Source: an uncultured Desulfatitalea sp.
GTDB taxonomy: Bacteria; Desulfobacterota; Desulfobacteria; Desulfobacterales; Desulfosarcinaceae
Assembly (NCBI GenBank): GCA_937868765.1
Contig: CALMNL010000006.1
Location: 583,026-647,025 of the forward strand
Direction of reading: 5' to 3'
Length of the DNA: 64,000 nucleotides
Part shown: positions 42,355 through 52,591 of the stretch, piece by piece
How the letters are laid out: each line of letters starts with the position of its first letter
Numbering within the stretch: the first letter of the stretch is position 1
Program-made: the position numbers and the translations under genes
Notes under the pieces: model-generated
Told to the model about the DNA's origin: nothing
The model's database searches: none
Seen by the model: only the letters and a program-made list of their open reading frames with translations

Positions 42355-42386
42355 AAAGGCATCTGGGATCATCCAGATGCCTTTGC
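42355..42386 (+). terminator. Terminator after the lipoprotein gene
   Basis: A 12-bp perfect stem, AAAGGCATCTGG (42355-42366) with CCAGATGCCTTT (42373-42384), 6-nt loop. T-rich sequence follows a few bases later. Confidence 0.75.
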
Positions 42387-42515
42387 GCTTTTTATAACAG
42401 GTACAATACAAATTGTGGACTTGAGGAGGGCGAGCCGACAATGTAAAGAAAGATGTTGCATGGAGCGGTCGGGAATTATTCATTTATCGTGTTTAGGACT
42501 TCAACCGGAAAAGAC

Positions 42516-42901
42516 ATGGGACACTCTAAAGTAAACGCTAAGGATCTGATGTTCATCTTGAAAGAGCAACTCAATTACGGGCGGTTGTGCTCTCTGGACC
42601 GTTATAGGGAACAAAATGAACGCGTTTTGGACATGCTGGTGAAGGAGGCCATCGAGTTTGCCAAGGGGGCGGTGGGGATCCGCTCAATGAAATCGGTGAG
42701 ATCATCATGTGCTGGCGCCTGTTGGATATGGCGGTCATCGCTGCTGAGGCGCTGAAAAAAAAGAAATCTGACTTTTATTTGGGAAAGGTATATCAAGCAA
42801 CTTTCTTTGTGGATGTCACCCTGCCCCACACGTTGGCATCCTTGGAAACTTGCATGCGAACTGGAAGGGAGATCGTCGAGTTGCCTGAAACCGCATTCTA
42901 G
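42516..42901 (+). pseudogene. Decayed acyl-CoA dehydrogenase (internal deletion plus frameshift)
   Basis: The first frame, from ATG 42516, gives an N-terminus typical of large acyl-CoA dehydrogenases (KDLMFILKEQLNY, LDMLVKEAIEFAKGA). After a G-rich run near 42665-42680 the reading continues two bases out of phase, with NEIGEIIMCWRLLDMAVIAAEAL and then a normal C-terminus (ATFFVDVTLPHTLASLETC, EIVELPETAF). About 450 internal residues are missing compared with the family. It is an acyl-CoA oxidation gene reduced to its two ends. Confidence 0.75.
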
Positions 42902-42929
42902 TCTCGGCGCCGCCGGATGTATAGGCTGA

Positions 42930-43151
42930 GTGGTCCGTCGAGGTCGGCAGCGGGATATAGTTATTGGGATTCCCGGTGCCGGCTTCGAGCGGGCTCTATC
43001 CTTTCATATCGATGCCGACTTGGCATCAGAAATGCTTCCTACCTGCGAACAGGCGCCCGAAAATGGCTTTTACCCGTGCCGCTTGCATCCTCATTGGATG
43101 AAAAGCGCATTATATCAAAACGCTTTCCATACGGCCGTGCATGACTTTTAA
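42930..43151 (+). CDS. Possible small protein or gene remnant
   Basis: A 73-residue frame from GTG 42930 (DIVIGIPGAGFERALSFHID, ending NAFHTAVHDF). It has no ribosome binding site and lies beside the acyl-CoA dehydrogenase pseudogene, so it may be another decayed fragment. No family is recognised. Confidence 0.25.
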   Translation: MVRRGRQRDIVIGIPGAGFERALSFHIDADLASEMLPTCEQAPENGFYPCRLHPHWMKSALYQNAFHTAVHDF

Positions 43152-43172
43152 AGAAGAGGGAAGATTGCCGCC

Positions 43173-44096
43173 ATGCATTTGACACCCCTTCCTATTCTGA
43201 AACCGTGGGCACTTGCACCTGGCGCTACTATCGGTATTGTGGCGCCAGCCAGTCCCTTCAAGAAAGATGAGCTGGAACAGGGGATGGGAATATTGCAGCA
43301 CATGGGTTTCCATGTCCGCCTGTCGGAAGGCCTTTTTGATGCCAGAGGATATTTGGCGGGCGAAGATCATCAGCGCGCTGACAGGCTTCTCGCTATGTTC
43401 AGCGATCCGGATGTGGACGCCGTAATGTGCGCCCGGGGCGGTTACGGCTCTATGCGGATTTTGCCGCTCCTGGATTACGAAATGATTCGTGCCCATCCAA
43501 AACCATTCGTTGGTTTCAGCGATATCTCCGCACTGCATCATGCTATATTCATGAAAACGGGAATGGTAACTTTCCATGGCCCCGTGGTTTGTTCCCTCGG
43601 CCAAGTTGAAGACTCGAGCCGAATCATGCTGCGGCAAGCGCTGTGCGGACAGTTGCCCCGTGCAGTGGTTGCTCCGGCAATGCGCCCGCTACTGCCCGGA
43701 GCGGCCGAAGGGCGCCTGGCCGGCGGCAACTTGACGGTCCTTTGCCATTTATTGGGGACCGCTTTCGCACCTTGCTTCAGCGGATGCATCTTATTCATCG
43801 AAGACTGCGGAGAGTCCCTGTACCGTATCGATCGCATGCTGACGCAAATGAAACTGGCCGGCTGTTTTGAAGGCTTGGGTGGGATAATTCTGGGATCATT
43901 TAAGGATTGCGGGGCCGAAGCCGATATTTACATTCTGGTGACCCAAATTTTCGAAGGATGCCGTGTACCCATCGTGGCCGGATTGCCGGCCGGACACGCC
44001 GATAGCAATTGGACGCTGCCCCTTGGCGCCAATGCGCGGCTGGATGCGGACAAGGCAGAACTGATCTTCTTGGAAAGTGCCGCTATAGAACGTTGA
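43173..44096 (+). CDS. ldcA: LD-carboxypeptidase (S66 family)
   Basis: A 307-residue serine peptidase that trims the terminal D-alanine from tetrapeptides in murein recycling. The catalytic Ser lies in ARGGYGSMR (about 87-95), Glu in EDCGESLYR and His in AGLPAGHADSN. The N-terminal GATIGIVAPASP block is typical. There is no signal peptide, fitting a cytoplasmic recycling enzyme. The start follows AGAGGGAAGA. Its stop overlaps the next start (TGATG), so the two genes are coupled. An MccF-like immunity function is an alternative in this family. Confidence 0.9.
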   Translation: MHLTPLPILKPWALAPGATIGIVAPASPFKKDELEQGMGILQHMGFHVRLSEGLFDARGYLAGEDHQRADRLLAMFSDPDVDAVMCARGGYGSMRILPLLDYEMIRAHPKPFVGFSDISALHHAIFMKTGMVTFHGPVVCSLGQVEDSSRIMLRQALCGQLPRAVVAPAMRPLLPGAAEGRLAGGNLTVLCHLLGTAFAPCFSGCILFIEDCGESLYRIDRMLTQMKLAGCFEGLGGIILGSFKDCGAEADIYILVTQIFEGCRVPIVAGLPAGHADSNWTLPLGANARLDADKAELIFLESAAIER

Positions 44097-45181
44097 TGAG
44101 GCCCGATTTTCATAAAGTAGATCAATTGATGGGCCAGGGAGTGGCTCAGAGGATCTTCCCCGGCGCGGTACTTCTGATCGCCTGCGGCGATGAGGTGCTT
44201 TGGCATGAAGCTTACGGGATGGCGGATTTGTTCAGCGGCCGCCGTGTGCAGCAGGAGACGGTTTACGATCTGGCCTCTCTGACCAAACCGCTGGTTACCG
44301 CCGCGGCGGTGATGCTGCTGGTCCAGCAAGGCCTTTTGGACCTCGATCGACCGGTTCGAGAACATTTTCCGGATTTCAAATGCGATGGCAAGGAGAAAAT
44401 CACCCCTAGGCACCTGCTCAGCCACACCGCCGGCCTGCCTGCCTGGCGCCCATATTACTTGCGATTGGCTCAGGTGCCCTGGGACCACCGCGCGGATAAG
44501 CTGCGCGATTGGGTATTTTCGGAACCGCTCCAGGCCGCACCCGGTGCGCGGGCAGAATACAGCGACCTTGGCTTTATGATGCTGCAATGGCTTGTGGAGA
44601 AGATTGTCGGCGATCGGCTGGGGCGCTTTTGGGCCTCCTCCGTCGCCCTTCCACTTGGCATTGATTCGCTCTTCTTCCTTGAAGGCGATGACCGGCTGAC
44701 GCCGGAACACTTTGCGGCCACTGAACTATGTCCATTGCGTGGCCGGCTCCTGATCGGAGAGGTGCATGATGACAACGCCTATGTGCTGGGCGGCACAGCG
44801 GGGCATGCCGGCCTGTTCGGCACGGCCCGCGCGGTCTGGTGTTTGTTGCAGGAATTCATGCGGACTGAGCGGGAATATCATCACCATGGGATTTTTGAGC
44901 GGGAAGTGCTGGCCGCTTTCTTCCGACGGCAGTTTGAGACAACATGGGCCTTGGGCTTCGATACCCCGGCGGCGCAGGGATCGAGTGCCGGCAGCCATTT
45001 TACCGCAGGGAGTGTGGGGCACCTGGGTTTTACCGGGACTTCCTTTTGGATGGACCTCAAGCGGCGGGTCATCATTATTTTATTGACCAATCGGGTACAT
45101 CCATCCCGCTACAACTTGGCGATAAAGCAATTCAGGCCCGGGCTGCACGATGCCGTGATGAATGCGCTTGGCGGGCACTAA
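44096..45181 (+). CDS. Beta-lactamase-fold serine hydrolase (EstB/class C type)
   Basis: A 361-residue enzyme without a signal peptide. The SxxK motif is SLTK (about 62-65), the second motif is YSD in AEYSDLGF, and GHLGFTGTSFW near the C-terminus acts as the third motif region. Such proteins include esterases, D-aminopeptidases and murein-related hydrolases. The ATG overlaps the stop of ldcA, and the pairing suggests peptide or murein turnover. I chose the ATG at 44096 over a 29-residue upstream extension inside ldcA. Confidence 0.85.
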   Translation: MRPDFHKVDQLMGQGVAQRIFPGAVLLIACGDEVLWHEAYGMADLFSGRRVQQETVYDLASLTKPLVTAAAVMLLVQQGLLDLDRPVREHFPDFKCDGKEKITPRHLLSHTAGLPAWRPYYLRLAQVPWDHRADKLRDWVFSEPLQAAPGARAEYSDLGFMMLQWLVEKIVGDRLGRFWASSVALPLGIDSLFFLEGDDRLTPEHFAATELCPLRGRLLIGEVHDDNAYVLGGTAGHAGLFGTARAVWCLLQEFMRTEREYHHHGIFEREVLAAFFRRQFETTWALGFDTPAAQGSSAGSHFTAGSVGHLGFTGTSFWMDLKRRVIIILLTNRVHPSRYNLAIKQFRPGLHDAVMNALGGH

Positions 45182-45448
45182 AGATCAGAAACGCGAGTCC
45201 GAGCGAAATGCTACCGTGCATTCATCCCGCTCTCTCGTTTTAAGGCCAAGCGAAATTGAATGAAGGGGGGCTGTCTCGTGAATTTGTTTCGCAATTTCGA
45301 TAATTTATTCTTGAAAAGCATCCGTGTTTCTGGTAGCCAGATGAAAGTAATCCGGCTTTGGCATCCCAAGATATGGGCGGAGTACACGAGCGAGTGGCAT
45401 GGAGAATCACTAAACATCATTATTACCCCTAAACAATAGGAAGTTTGA

Positions 45449-46495
<1,047 letters not shown>

Positions 46496-46499
46496 CCCG

Positions 46500-47327
46500 A
46501 TGTTCTCCAAACAAATGGCGATGATTGTGGGCATCATTGTGCTGATTACTCTCAGTATCATGATGCTTTCCATTAGCAGTCACCGCTCTTCTCCAACTCA
46601 TGGACCAGGGCGGTTTGCCATCGCTCTAGTCGCTCCCTTTCAAAAAGCGATCAGCCATACATCCCATTTTTTTAGAGATATTTGGGGGCACTACTTCTTT
46701 CTGGTTTCAGTGGCCGAAGAAAATGTACGTTTGCGCGAAAAGGCGCAGCAAACCATGGCCTTGCAGCATCAGAATGAAGAGTTGCTGCAAGCCAATGAGC
46801 GTTTGGGCAAGCTGCTTTCCTTGCAACGCAAGATTGAGCGACCGGCTGTTGCGGCTCGAGTTGTAGGGAAAGACCCATCACCATGGTTTCAGACGGTTCT
46901 AGTGGATAAGGGGCGCGAGGACGGTGTGGATATCGGCTATCCTGTTCTTAATCCGGCAGGAATCGTAGGGTTGGTGGTGGAGGTCGGCGGCCATTCTGCC
47001 AAGGTAATGCTCATCACTGATCCCAACAGCGCCGTGGATGCCGTCTTGCAGAAAAGTCGGGCCCGCGCCATCATTAAAGGTGGCACTTCAGGCTATTGCG
47101 TATTGCATTATGTGTTGAGAAAAAATACCGTTGAAATCGGAGATTCCGTGATCTCATCGGGCATGGACGGAGTATTTCCCAAAGGATTGCCCATCGGGCA
47201 GGTGTTGGAGATCGACAATAAGGAGTCGGGCATTTTTCAGGAAGTGAGCGTCATGCCCTTCGTGGATTTTGAGCGTCTGGAAGAGGTCTTGATCATACCG
47301 CCCACAGACCCGCCCAAACCGAAATGA
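46500..47327 (+). CDS. mreC: Rod-shape protein MreC
   Basis: A 275-residue protein with one N-terminal membrane helix (about 8-24), a coiled coil (about 68-105, VAEENVRLREKAQQ) and a double beta-barrel periplasmic domain (AARVVGKDPSPWFQTV, DSVISSGMDGVFPKGLPIG). It organises PBP2 and RodA in the elongasome. Four bases separate it from mreB, and it overlaps mreD by 4 bp (ATGA). Confidence 0.95.
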   Translation: MFSKQMAMIVGIIVLITLSIMMLSISSHRSSPTHGPGRFAIALVAPFQKAISHTSHFFRDIWGHYFFLVSVAEENVRLREKAQQTMALQHQNEELLQANERLGKLLSLQRKIERPAVAARVVGKDPSPWFQTVLVDKGREDGVDIGYPVLNPAGIVGLVVEVGGHSAKVMLITDPNSAVDAVLQKSRARAIIKGGTSGYCVLHYVLRKNTVEIGDSVISSGMDGVFPKGLPIGQVLEIDNKESGIFQEVSVMPFVDFERLEEVLIIPPTDPPKPK

Positions 47328-47836
47328 CCATACTCTTCTACATCATGGTTTCATTTTGCCTGGTGCTCATCAAGACCACCTTGATCCCCTCGTGGCCGCT
47401 TTTCGAAAAGTTTTACGACCTGCTGATCCCGATCATCATTTATCTCAGCTTCTTCAGGAGTAAATTGGAGGGGATCCCCATCGTGGTCTTCTTCGGGCTG
47501 ATCATGGACAGTCTGTGCGGTGGGCCCATGGGGCTGTATTTAATTACATACATATGGCTATACGCGGGCATGCGCTGGACCTCCCGCATTTTACACACCG
47601 GCAGTTTCGTGCTGTTGACGGTGGCCGTGGCCATAGGGGTTGTGTTCGAAATCACCGTCCTTTTAGGATACATGGCCTTTCTCGCGCCGAGCGCCAGTAT
47701 TCCCCAGGACGCGGTGAAAACCGTGGTGCTCCAAATCATGTGGGCGCTGGTGACCGGACCGCTCATCATGGCCATCATAGAATGGGCGCAAAAACAGCTG
47801 GACCTGTGGCGTACCAAGATTTTTGCCGATCTTTAG
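47324..47836 (+). CDS. mreD: Rod-shape protein MreD
   Basis: A 170-residue integral membrane protein with about five helices; it opens ILFYIMVSFCLVLIKTTLIP and has the typical FGLIMDSLCGGPMGLY block. It overlaps mreC (ATGA) and is followed by mrdA 52 bp later. It is a partner of MreC in the elongasome. Confidence 0.9.
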   Translation: MTILFYIMVSFCLVLIKTTLIPSWPLFEKFYDLLIPIIIYLSFFRSKLEGIPIVVFFGLIMDSLCGGPMGLYLITYIWLYAGMRWTSRILHTGSFVLLTVAVAIGVVFEITVLLGYMAFLAPSASIPQDAVKTVVLQIMWALVTGPLIMAIIEWAQKQLDLWRTKIFADL

Positions 47837-47888
47837 GGATTCAGACCTCAGTGGGGCACATGTGGGATAGCCCGACGAACCGGACAGC

Positions 47889-49799
47889 ATGCGCAATTAT
47901 TTAGAGAGCATCGACAGTGAATGGTTCAATCGCCGCATGGTCGGCGTGTTTGTGCTCGTGTTGATTGCATTTGCGGTGCTGGTGACGCGGCTGCTCTATC
48001 TGCAGGTCCTCGAAGGCAAAGAGTTTAGGCGGCTGTCTGAAATCAACAGCATCCGTCTGCAGGACATTGATGCGCCCCGGGGACTGATCTTGGACAGTGC
48101 CAACAATATCCTGGTAGACAACAGGCCATCTTTCGACCTTTACATCGTCCTGAAGGACGCCAAGCCCGTAGAAAAAACCTTGGCAAAAGTGGCTGCCCTG
48201 TTGGACGAGCCGGTAGACCAACTACAGGCACGCCTCAAAGGCGCCAAAAAGCAAGGCGCTTATGCGCCCCTGCTCATAAAAGCCGATATCGGGCGCGACA
48301 CGCTCGCAGGGATCGAGGTCCACAAGTTCGAACTGCCCGGTGTCGAGGTACATGTGGTGCCTCGGCGCCACTATATCTTTGAGGCGCATGCGGCCCATTT
48401 ATTGGGCTATATGGGTGAAATCAGTCAGGATGAATTGCTCAGCTCGCCCTACGCGGACTGCAAGAGCGGAGATTCCATCGGCAAATTCGGCATGGAGAAA
48501 GCATACGAGGGGTTCTTGCGCGGCAAGCGTGGCGGCCGTCAGGTGGAGGTCAATGCCAACGGACAAGTTGTGCGGATCCTCAATACAGTAGATGCTCTGC
48601 CGGGACAGAATATCGTGTTGACCATCGATCATGCGGTGCAAAGCAGGGCCGAAGAACTGCTCCAGGGGCGGGTGGGGGCGGCCGTGGCCATCGACCCCAA
48701 TAGCGGTCGCATTCTCGCCATGGCCAGCAGTCCCACGTTCGATCCGAACATGTTCGTCGTCGGGCTGACTCACGATCAATGGAGCGGTCTGGTCTCCAAC
48801 CCATACCGGCCTCTGGAAAACAAGGCCATTCAAGCTGAGTATCCCCCTGCCTCTACCTACAAAATCGTTACGGCGCTGGCTGGACTGGAAGAGGGGGTGA
48901 TCAATGCCCACACCTCCTATTACTGCCCGGGTTTCTACCGGTTCGGAAACCGCTCCTACCGTTGCTGGAAGAAAAGCGGGCATGGCGATGTGCAGTTCGC
49001 CAAAGCGCTGGCACAATCATGTGATGTGTATTTCTATCAAGTGGGAGAAGCCCTGGGGGTTGATCGCCTTGCCAAGTATGCCCATCAACTTGGTCTGGGA
49101 ACTGCCACGGGAATCAATCTGGATCGTGAATCCAAAGGATTGATTCCGACTGCGGAGTGGAAGTTGCGGCGTTTCGGGGTGCCATGGCAAAAGGGCGAGA
49201 CGTTGTCCATCGCCATCGGCCAGGGATTCGATCTGGTGACGCCGTTGCAGATGGCGGTCTTCGCCGCTACGATTGGGAATGGCGGGATTCGCTACAAGCC
49301 ATATATGGTGCAGGAAATCAGGTCGATTGATGATCAAATCAGTTTTGTGGCCAACCCCGAGGTCATGACTCGCATGAATCTTAAACCAGGCACGATCCCT
49401 CTTGTGCATGAAGCATTGTGGGAGGTGGTCAATGATCCCAGGGGAACAGCCTATCTCTCCCGGTTCAAGGATCTGGCATTTTCCGGAAAAACCGGCACTG
49501 CCCAGGTGGTTGGACGGCCCAGCGAGGGTGATGGCAAACAGGAAGGGGCAGCACCGAAGGATCATGCCTGGTTCGTGTGTTACGCGCCGTCGGAAAATCC
49601 TAAAATTGCCGTTGCGGTCATTATCGAACATGGAGAGCATGGATCCTCGGCCGCGGCGCCGGTTGCTCGCGAGATGGTGCGGGTTTATTTGAATTTACCC
49701 CCGGATGCCGTTACAGAGAAAATCGAAAAGGAGAAGCAAGAACGTCTCGCGTCTATTGAGAGTGCTGCTCCTGAGACGGTCGGGGATGAGGAGGAGTAG
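47889..49799 (+). CDS. mrdA: Penicillin-binding protein 2, elongation transpeptidase
   Basis: A 636-residue class B PBP. There is an N-terminal membrane helix (about 17-37), a pedestal domain, and a transpeptidase domain with SxxK at S322-K325 (ASTYKI), the SxN-type motif SCD in AQSCDVYFYQ, and KTG in FSGKTGTAQV. It cross-links lateral-wall peptidoglycan with RodA, encoded next, 9 bp away. The charged C-terminal tail (KEKQERLASIES) is slightly long. Confidence 0.96.
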   Translation: MRNYLESIDSEWFNRRMVGVFVLVLIAFAVLVTRLLYLQVLEGKEFRRLSEINSIRLQDIDAPRGLILDSANNILVDNRPSFDLYIVLKDAKPVEKTLAKVAALLDEPVDQLQARLKGAKKQGAYAPLLIKADIGRDTLAGIEVHKFELPGVEVHVVPRRHYIFEAHAAHLLGYMGEISQDELLSSPYADCKSGDSIGKFGMEKAYEGFLRGKRGGRQVEVNANGQVVRILNTVDALPGQNIVLTIDHAVQSRAEELLQGRVGAAVAIDPNSGRILAMASSPTFDPNMFVVGLTHDQWSGLVSNPYRPLENKAIQAEYPPASTYKIVTALAGLEEGVINAHTSYYCPGFYRFGNRSYRCWKKSGHGDVQFAKALAQSCDVYFYQVGEALGVDRLAKYAHQLGLGTATGINLDRESKGLIPTAEWKLRRFGVPWQKGETLSIAIGQGFDLVTPLQMAVFAATIGNGGIRYKPYMVQEIRSIDDQISFVANPEVMTRMNLKPGTIPLVHEALWEVVNDPRGTAYLSRFKDLAFSGKTGTAQVVGRPSEGDGKQEGAAPKDHAWFVCYAPSENPKIAVAVIIEHGEHGSSAAAPVAREMVRVYLNLPPDAVTEKIEKEKQERLASIESAAPETVGDEEE

Positions 49800-49808
49800 C
49801 GGCAAGTC

Positions 49809-50918
49809 ATGATGATCGACCGACGTCTCGTCGAATACTTCGATTGGTGGATGCTCTTTTTGACCCTTATGGCTTGTGGCATCGGGTTGGTCGCGCTTTA
49901 CAGCGCGGTCCATGCCGGTGCGGACAATCCTCTTTCAGGTCTCTTTGTGAGACAGTTGGTTTGGTACGGGGCGGGTTTGTTCGCTATGGTCATTGCCTTT
50001 TTGATCAGCTACAAGGCGTATGAGCGGTGGGCCCTCCTGATTTATCTGGTCTGCATCGGAATGCTGGTAGCGGTGCTCCTTTTTGGGAAATACGTGGGCG
50101 GCTCCAAACGATGGCTGGCATTGGGGCCGGTTTCCATTCAGCCTTCCGAAATGGTCAAACTGGCCGTGATTATCCTGTTATCCAAGTACTATGCCCGCAT
50201 CGTAAAGGCTGAGGGGATCCGTTTACAGGAACTCATCGTGCCCGTCATCATCACTGCCATACCATTCGTCCTGATCGTCCGTCAGCCCGACCTGGGGACC
50301 TCCATGCTGGTCGCGTTGGTAGCCGCATCGATTACCATGTACGTCAAGATCGAACGCCGAACTTTCATTGGGTTGATTGTCACTGGCATACTGGCTGTTC
50401 CCCTGGTATGGTCCGTCCTGAAGGGCTACCAGAAACAAAGGATCTTGACCTTTCTGGACCCGGAACGAGATCCTCTGGGCGCCGGCTATCACATCATCCA
50501 ATCCAAAATTGCCATCGGCTCGGGAATGTTGACGGGCAAAGGTTTCCTGAAAGGGAGCCAAAATACGCTGGATTTTCTGCCGGAACACCATACGGATTTC
50601 ATATTTTCGGTTCTGGCGGAGGAGTGGGGATTCCTGGGTGCCATAATAATGCTGTTGGTTTTTCTATTGATCATTATCTGGGGCTTGTTGATTGCCCAGC
50701 GATGCAGGGACCCGTTCGGAACGATTCTGGCTGTGGGGGTTACTGCCATGATTGCCTGGCAGGTTGTGATTAACACTGGAATGGTAATGGGGTTATTGCC
50801 GGTGGTCGGTGTCACCCTGCCACTCATCAGTTATGGCGGATCTTCGGTAATCACAATGTTGGCCGGCATCGGCTTGCTTTTGAACATAAGCATGCGCCGA
50901 TTCATGTTTGAGAAATAG
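49809..50918 (+). CDS. rodA: Peptidoglycan glycosyltransferase RodA
   Basis: A 369-residue SEDS-family polymerase with about ten membrane helices. Signature blocks are WLALGPVSIQPSEMVKLA, RQPDLGTSML, QSKIAIGSGMLTGKGFLKG and the C-terminal GVTLPLISYGGSSVI. It polymerises lipid II in the elongasome with PBP2. Two adjacent ATGs (49809, 49812) are possible starts. Confidence 0.96.
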   Translation: MMIDRRLVEYFDWWMLFLTLMACGIGLVALYSAVHAGADNPLSGLFVRQLVWYGAGLFAMVIAFLISYKAYERWALLIYLVCIGMLVAVLLFGKYVGGSKRWLALGPVSIQPSEMVKLAVIILLSKYYARIVKAEGIRLQELIVPVIITAIPFVLIVRQPDLGTSMLVALVAASITMYVKIERRTFIGLIVTGILAVPLVWSVLKGYQKQRILTFLDPERDPLGAGYHIIQSKIAIGSGMLTGKGFLKGSQNTLDFLPEHHTDFIFSVLAEEWGFLGAIIMLLVFLLIIIWGLLIAQRCRDPFGTILAVGVTAMIAWQVVINTGMVMGLLPVVGVTLPLISYGGSSVITMLAGIGLLLNISMRRFMFEK

Positions 50919-50979
50919 CGGCGACTTATCGCCCTGTCATCGATGATGCCGCAACCAAAGATCACTTTGAGGAGGGACT

Positions 50980-51429
50980 ATGCTGGGAAAGGATAAAAAG
51001 GGCAGCGGAGGCGATTCGGCTACCATTTCCACGCTTCTGGGCAGGGATACAGCCATTGAAGGGACGCTGACATTCAAGGAAACCATCCGTGTGGATGGCC
51101 GTATCAGTGGCAAACTGATCAGCCCCGAAGGGACCGTGATCGTAGGCGAACACGCCGTTTTGGAGGCGGATATCCAAGTGGGAACCGCTGTGATCCGCGG
51201 TAAAATCAACGGCCGCGTCGAAGCTTCCAAGCGGATCGAAATCTACGCCCCGGCCCAGGTCGACGGTGACATCAGTGCTCCGACCATTTCCATTGATTCC
51301 GGGGTCTCATTTAATGGTAACTGCAAAATGCTGGCGCCACCTCCCAAACCAGCCAAAGGTTTCGACAAGGTACTTAAAGATCCATCCCCCACTGAAGCTG
51401 TCAATCCAAAAACTGCAAAAAACCTTTGA
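50980..51429 (+). CDS. Bactofilin
   Basis: A 149-residue polymer-forming cytoskeletal protein. The bactofilin beta-helix core spans about 20-115 (LGRDTAIEGTLTFKETIRVDG, GTVIVGEHAVLEADIQVG, RIEIYAPAQVDGDI). The tails are short and disordered. GAGGAGGG precedes the start. It lies between rodA and the ATP synthase genes, so it may join the shape cluster in function. Bactofilins in Deltaproteobacteria-type species position wall or chromosome proteins. Confidence 0.92.
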   Translation: MLGKDKKGSGGDSATISTLLGRDTAIEGTLTFKETIRVDGRISGKLISPEGTVIVGEHAVLEADIQVGTAVIRGKINGRVEASKRIEIYAPAQVDGDISAPTISIDSGVSFNGNCKMLAPPPKPAKGFDKVLKDPSPTEAVNPKTAKNL

Positions 51430-51455
51430 CATTTCCAAGCGCCAGGTGCTACAAG
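51426..51455 (+). promoter_or_regulatory. Possible promoter of the ATP synthase operon
   Basis: TTGACA (51426-51431), 18-bp spacer, TACAAG (51450-51455). It starts at the bactofilin stop codon and leaves a leader of about 85 nt before atpF'. Confidence 0.4.
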
Positions 51456-51545
51456 GACCCCTTGTTCGTTCCTGTCATAAGTTTGTAATTTACAGTTATT
51501 TCAAAGTAATAGACCATAAAATGGAGTGGCACCGGAGGCGTCTTT

Positions 51546-51971
51546 ATGGTTGAAATCAACGGGACTATCCTAATTCAAATCGCCAATTTTCTCGTCCTTA
51601 TTTTCGTCCTCAACATTGTCTTGTACAAACCAATCCGAAGCATTTTGCGCCAGCGCAAAGAAAAGTTGCAAGGTCTGGAGAGCGGTATTCTGATTGCCGC
51701 CCAACAGGCTGAAGAGCGCAATCAGGCCTACTCGGATGGGCTCAAAGAGGCTCGCCTGAAAGGACAAAAGGAAAAAGAACTGCTTATGAAGGCGGCCACG
51801 GATGAAGAGCAAGCCATGGTTGCCAAGATCAACGCCAAGGCGCAGCAGGATTTAGCGGCCGTTAAGGAAAAAATCGCCAAGGATGCAGAAGCGGTTCGAA
51901 ATACACTGGAGAAGGAGATCGACGCCTTCGCCGGTGCGATTACGCAGAAAATATTAGGGAGGACGGCTTAA
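51546..51971 (+). CDS. atpF': ATP synthase subunit b'
   Basis: A 141-residue b-type stator subunit with one N-terminal helix (ILIQIANFLVLIFVLNIVLY) and a long charged coiled coil. With the b subunit next to it, it forms a b/b' heterodimer stalk, as in many Desulfobacterota and photosynthetic bacteria. GGAGG precedes the start, and the stop overlaps atpF by one base. Confidence 0.92.
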   Translation: MVEINGTILIQIANFLVLIFVLNIVLYKPIRSILRQRKEKLQGLESGILIAAQQAEERNQAYSDGLKEARLKGQKEKELLMKAATDEEQAMVAKINAKAQQDLAAVKEKIAKDAEAVRNTLEKEIDAFAGAITQKILGRTA

Positions 51972-52591
51972 TGAAAATCGCGCGGTATTTGATCGGCATG
52001 CGACATTTGAAACTGAAAATGGCCGTGATTGCTGTCGTGGTCCTCGCTGCCCTGACAGTGGCGGCACCGGTTTGGGCCAGCAGCGCCGAAGGCGGGCACG
52101 GTGGGGGGCACGGTGGCGGATGGCAGGCAACCGATACCTACCGGGTGATGAATTTTGCAGTGCTGGCCATTGCACTTTTTCTTTTGCTTAAAAAGCCTGC
52201 CTCCCAGGCCCTGAAAAGTCGTATTCAGGGCATCACTCAGCAATTGGAGGAGTTGGAGGCCAGTAAACGCTCGGCTGAAAAACAGCTGGCGGAATACAAT
52301 GATCGGCTGGCCAAGCTGGATAAAGAGGCCGAGCAGATCATGACCGAATATATCCGACAGGGGAAAGAGGCCAAGGCGCGCATCCTCAAAGAGGCGGAGG
52401 CATCCGCTGAAAAGCTCAAAGAACAGGCACATAAGAACATTGAATATGAATTTAACCAGGCACGGATCAAATTGCAGCAGCAGGTGATTGAAAAAGCGCT
52501 GACCAGGGCAGAGCAGTTCATCAAAGAGAAGATTTCCGCCGAGGATCAGACCCGCCTGGTGGATGAATACCTAGATAAGGTGGTGGCATAA
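51971..52591 (+). CDS. atpF: ATP synthase subunit b with signal-like N-terminus
   Basis: A 206-residue b subunit. Unusually, a signal-peptide-like segment (about 17-36, ending PVWASSAEG) and a Gly/His stretch (GGHGGGHGGG, about 40-49) precede the membrane helix at about 60-74; the peripheral coiled coil follows. Such extended b subunits occur in the group. The stop overlaps atpH by one base. The a and c subunit genes are not nearby and must lie elsewhere. Confidence 0.92.
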   Translation: MKIARYLIGMRHLKLKMAVIAVVVLAALTVAAPVWASSAEGGHGGGHGGGWQATDTYRVMNFAVLAIALFLLLKKPASQALKSRIQGITQQLEELEASKRSAEKQLAEYNDRLAKLDKEAEQIMTEYIRQGKEAKARILKEAEASAEKLKEQAHKNIEYEFNQARIKLQQQVIEKALTRAEQFIKEKISAEDQTRLVDEYLDKVVA

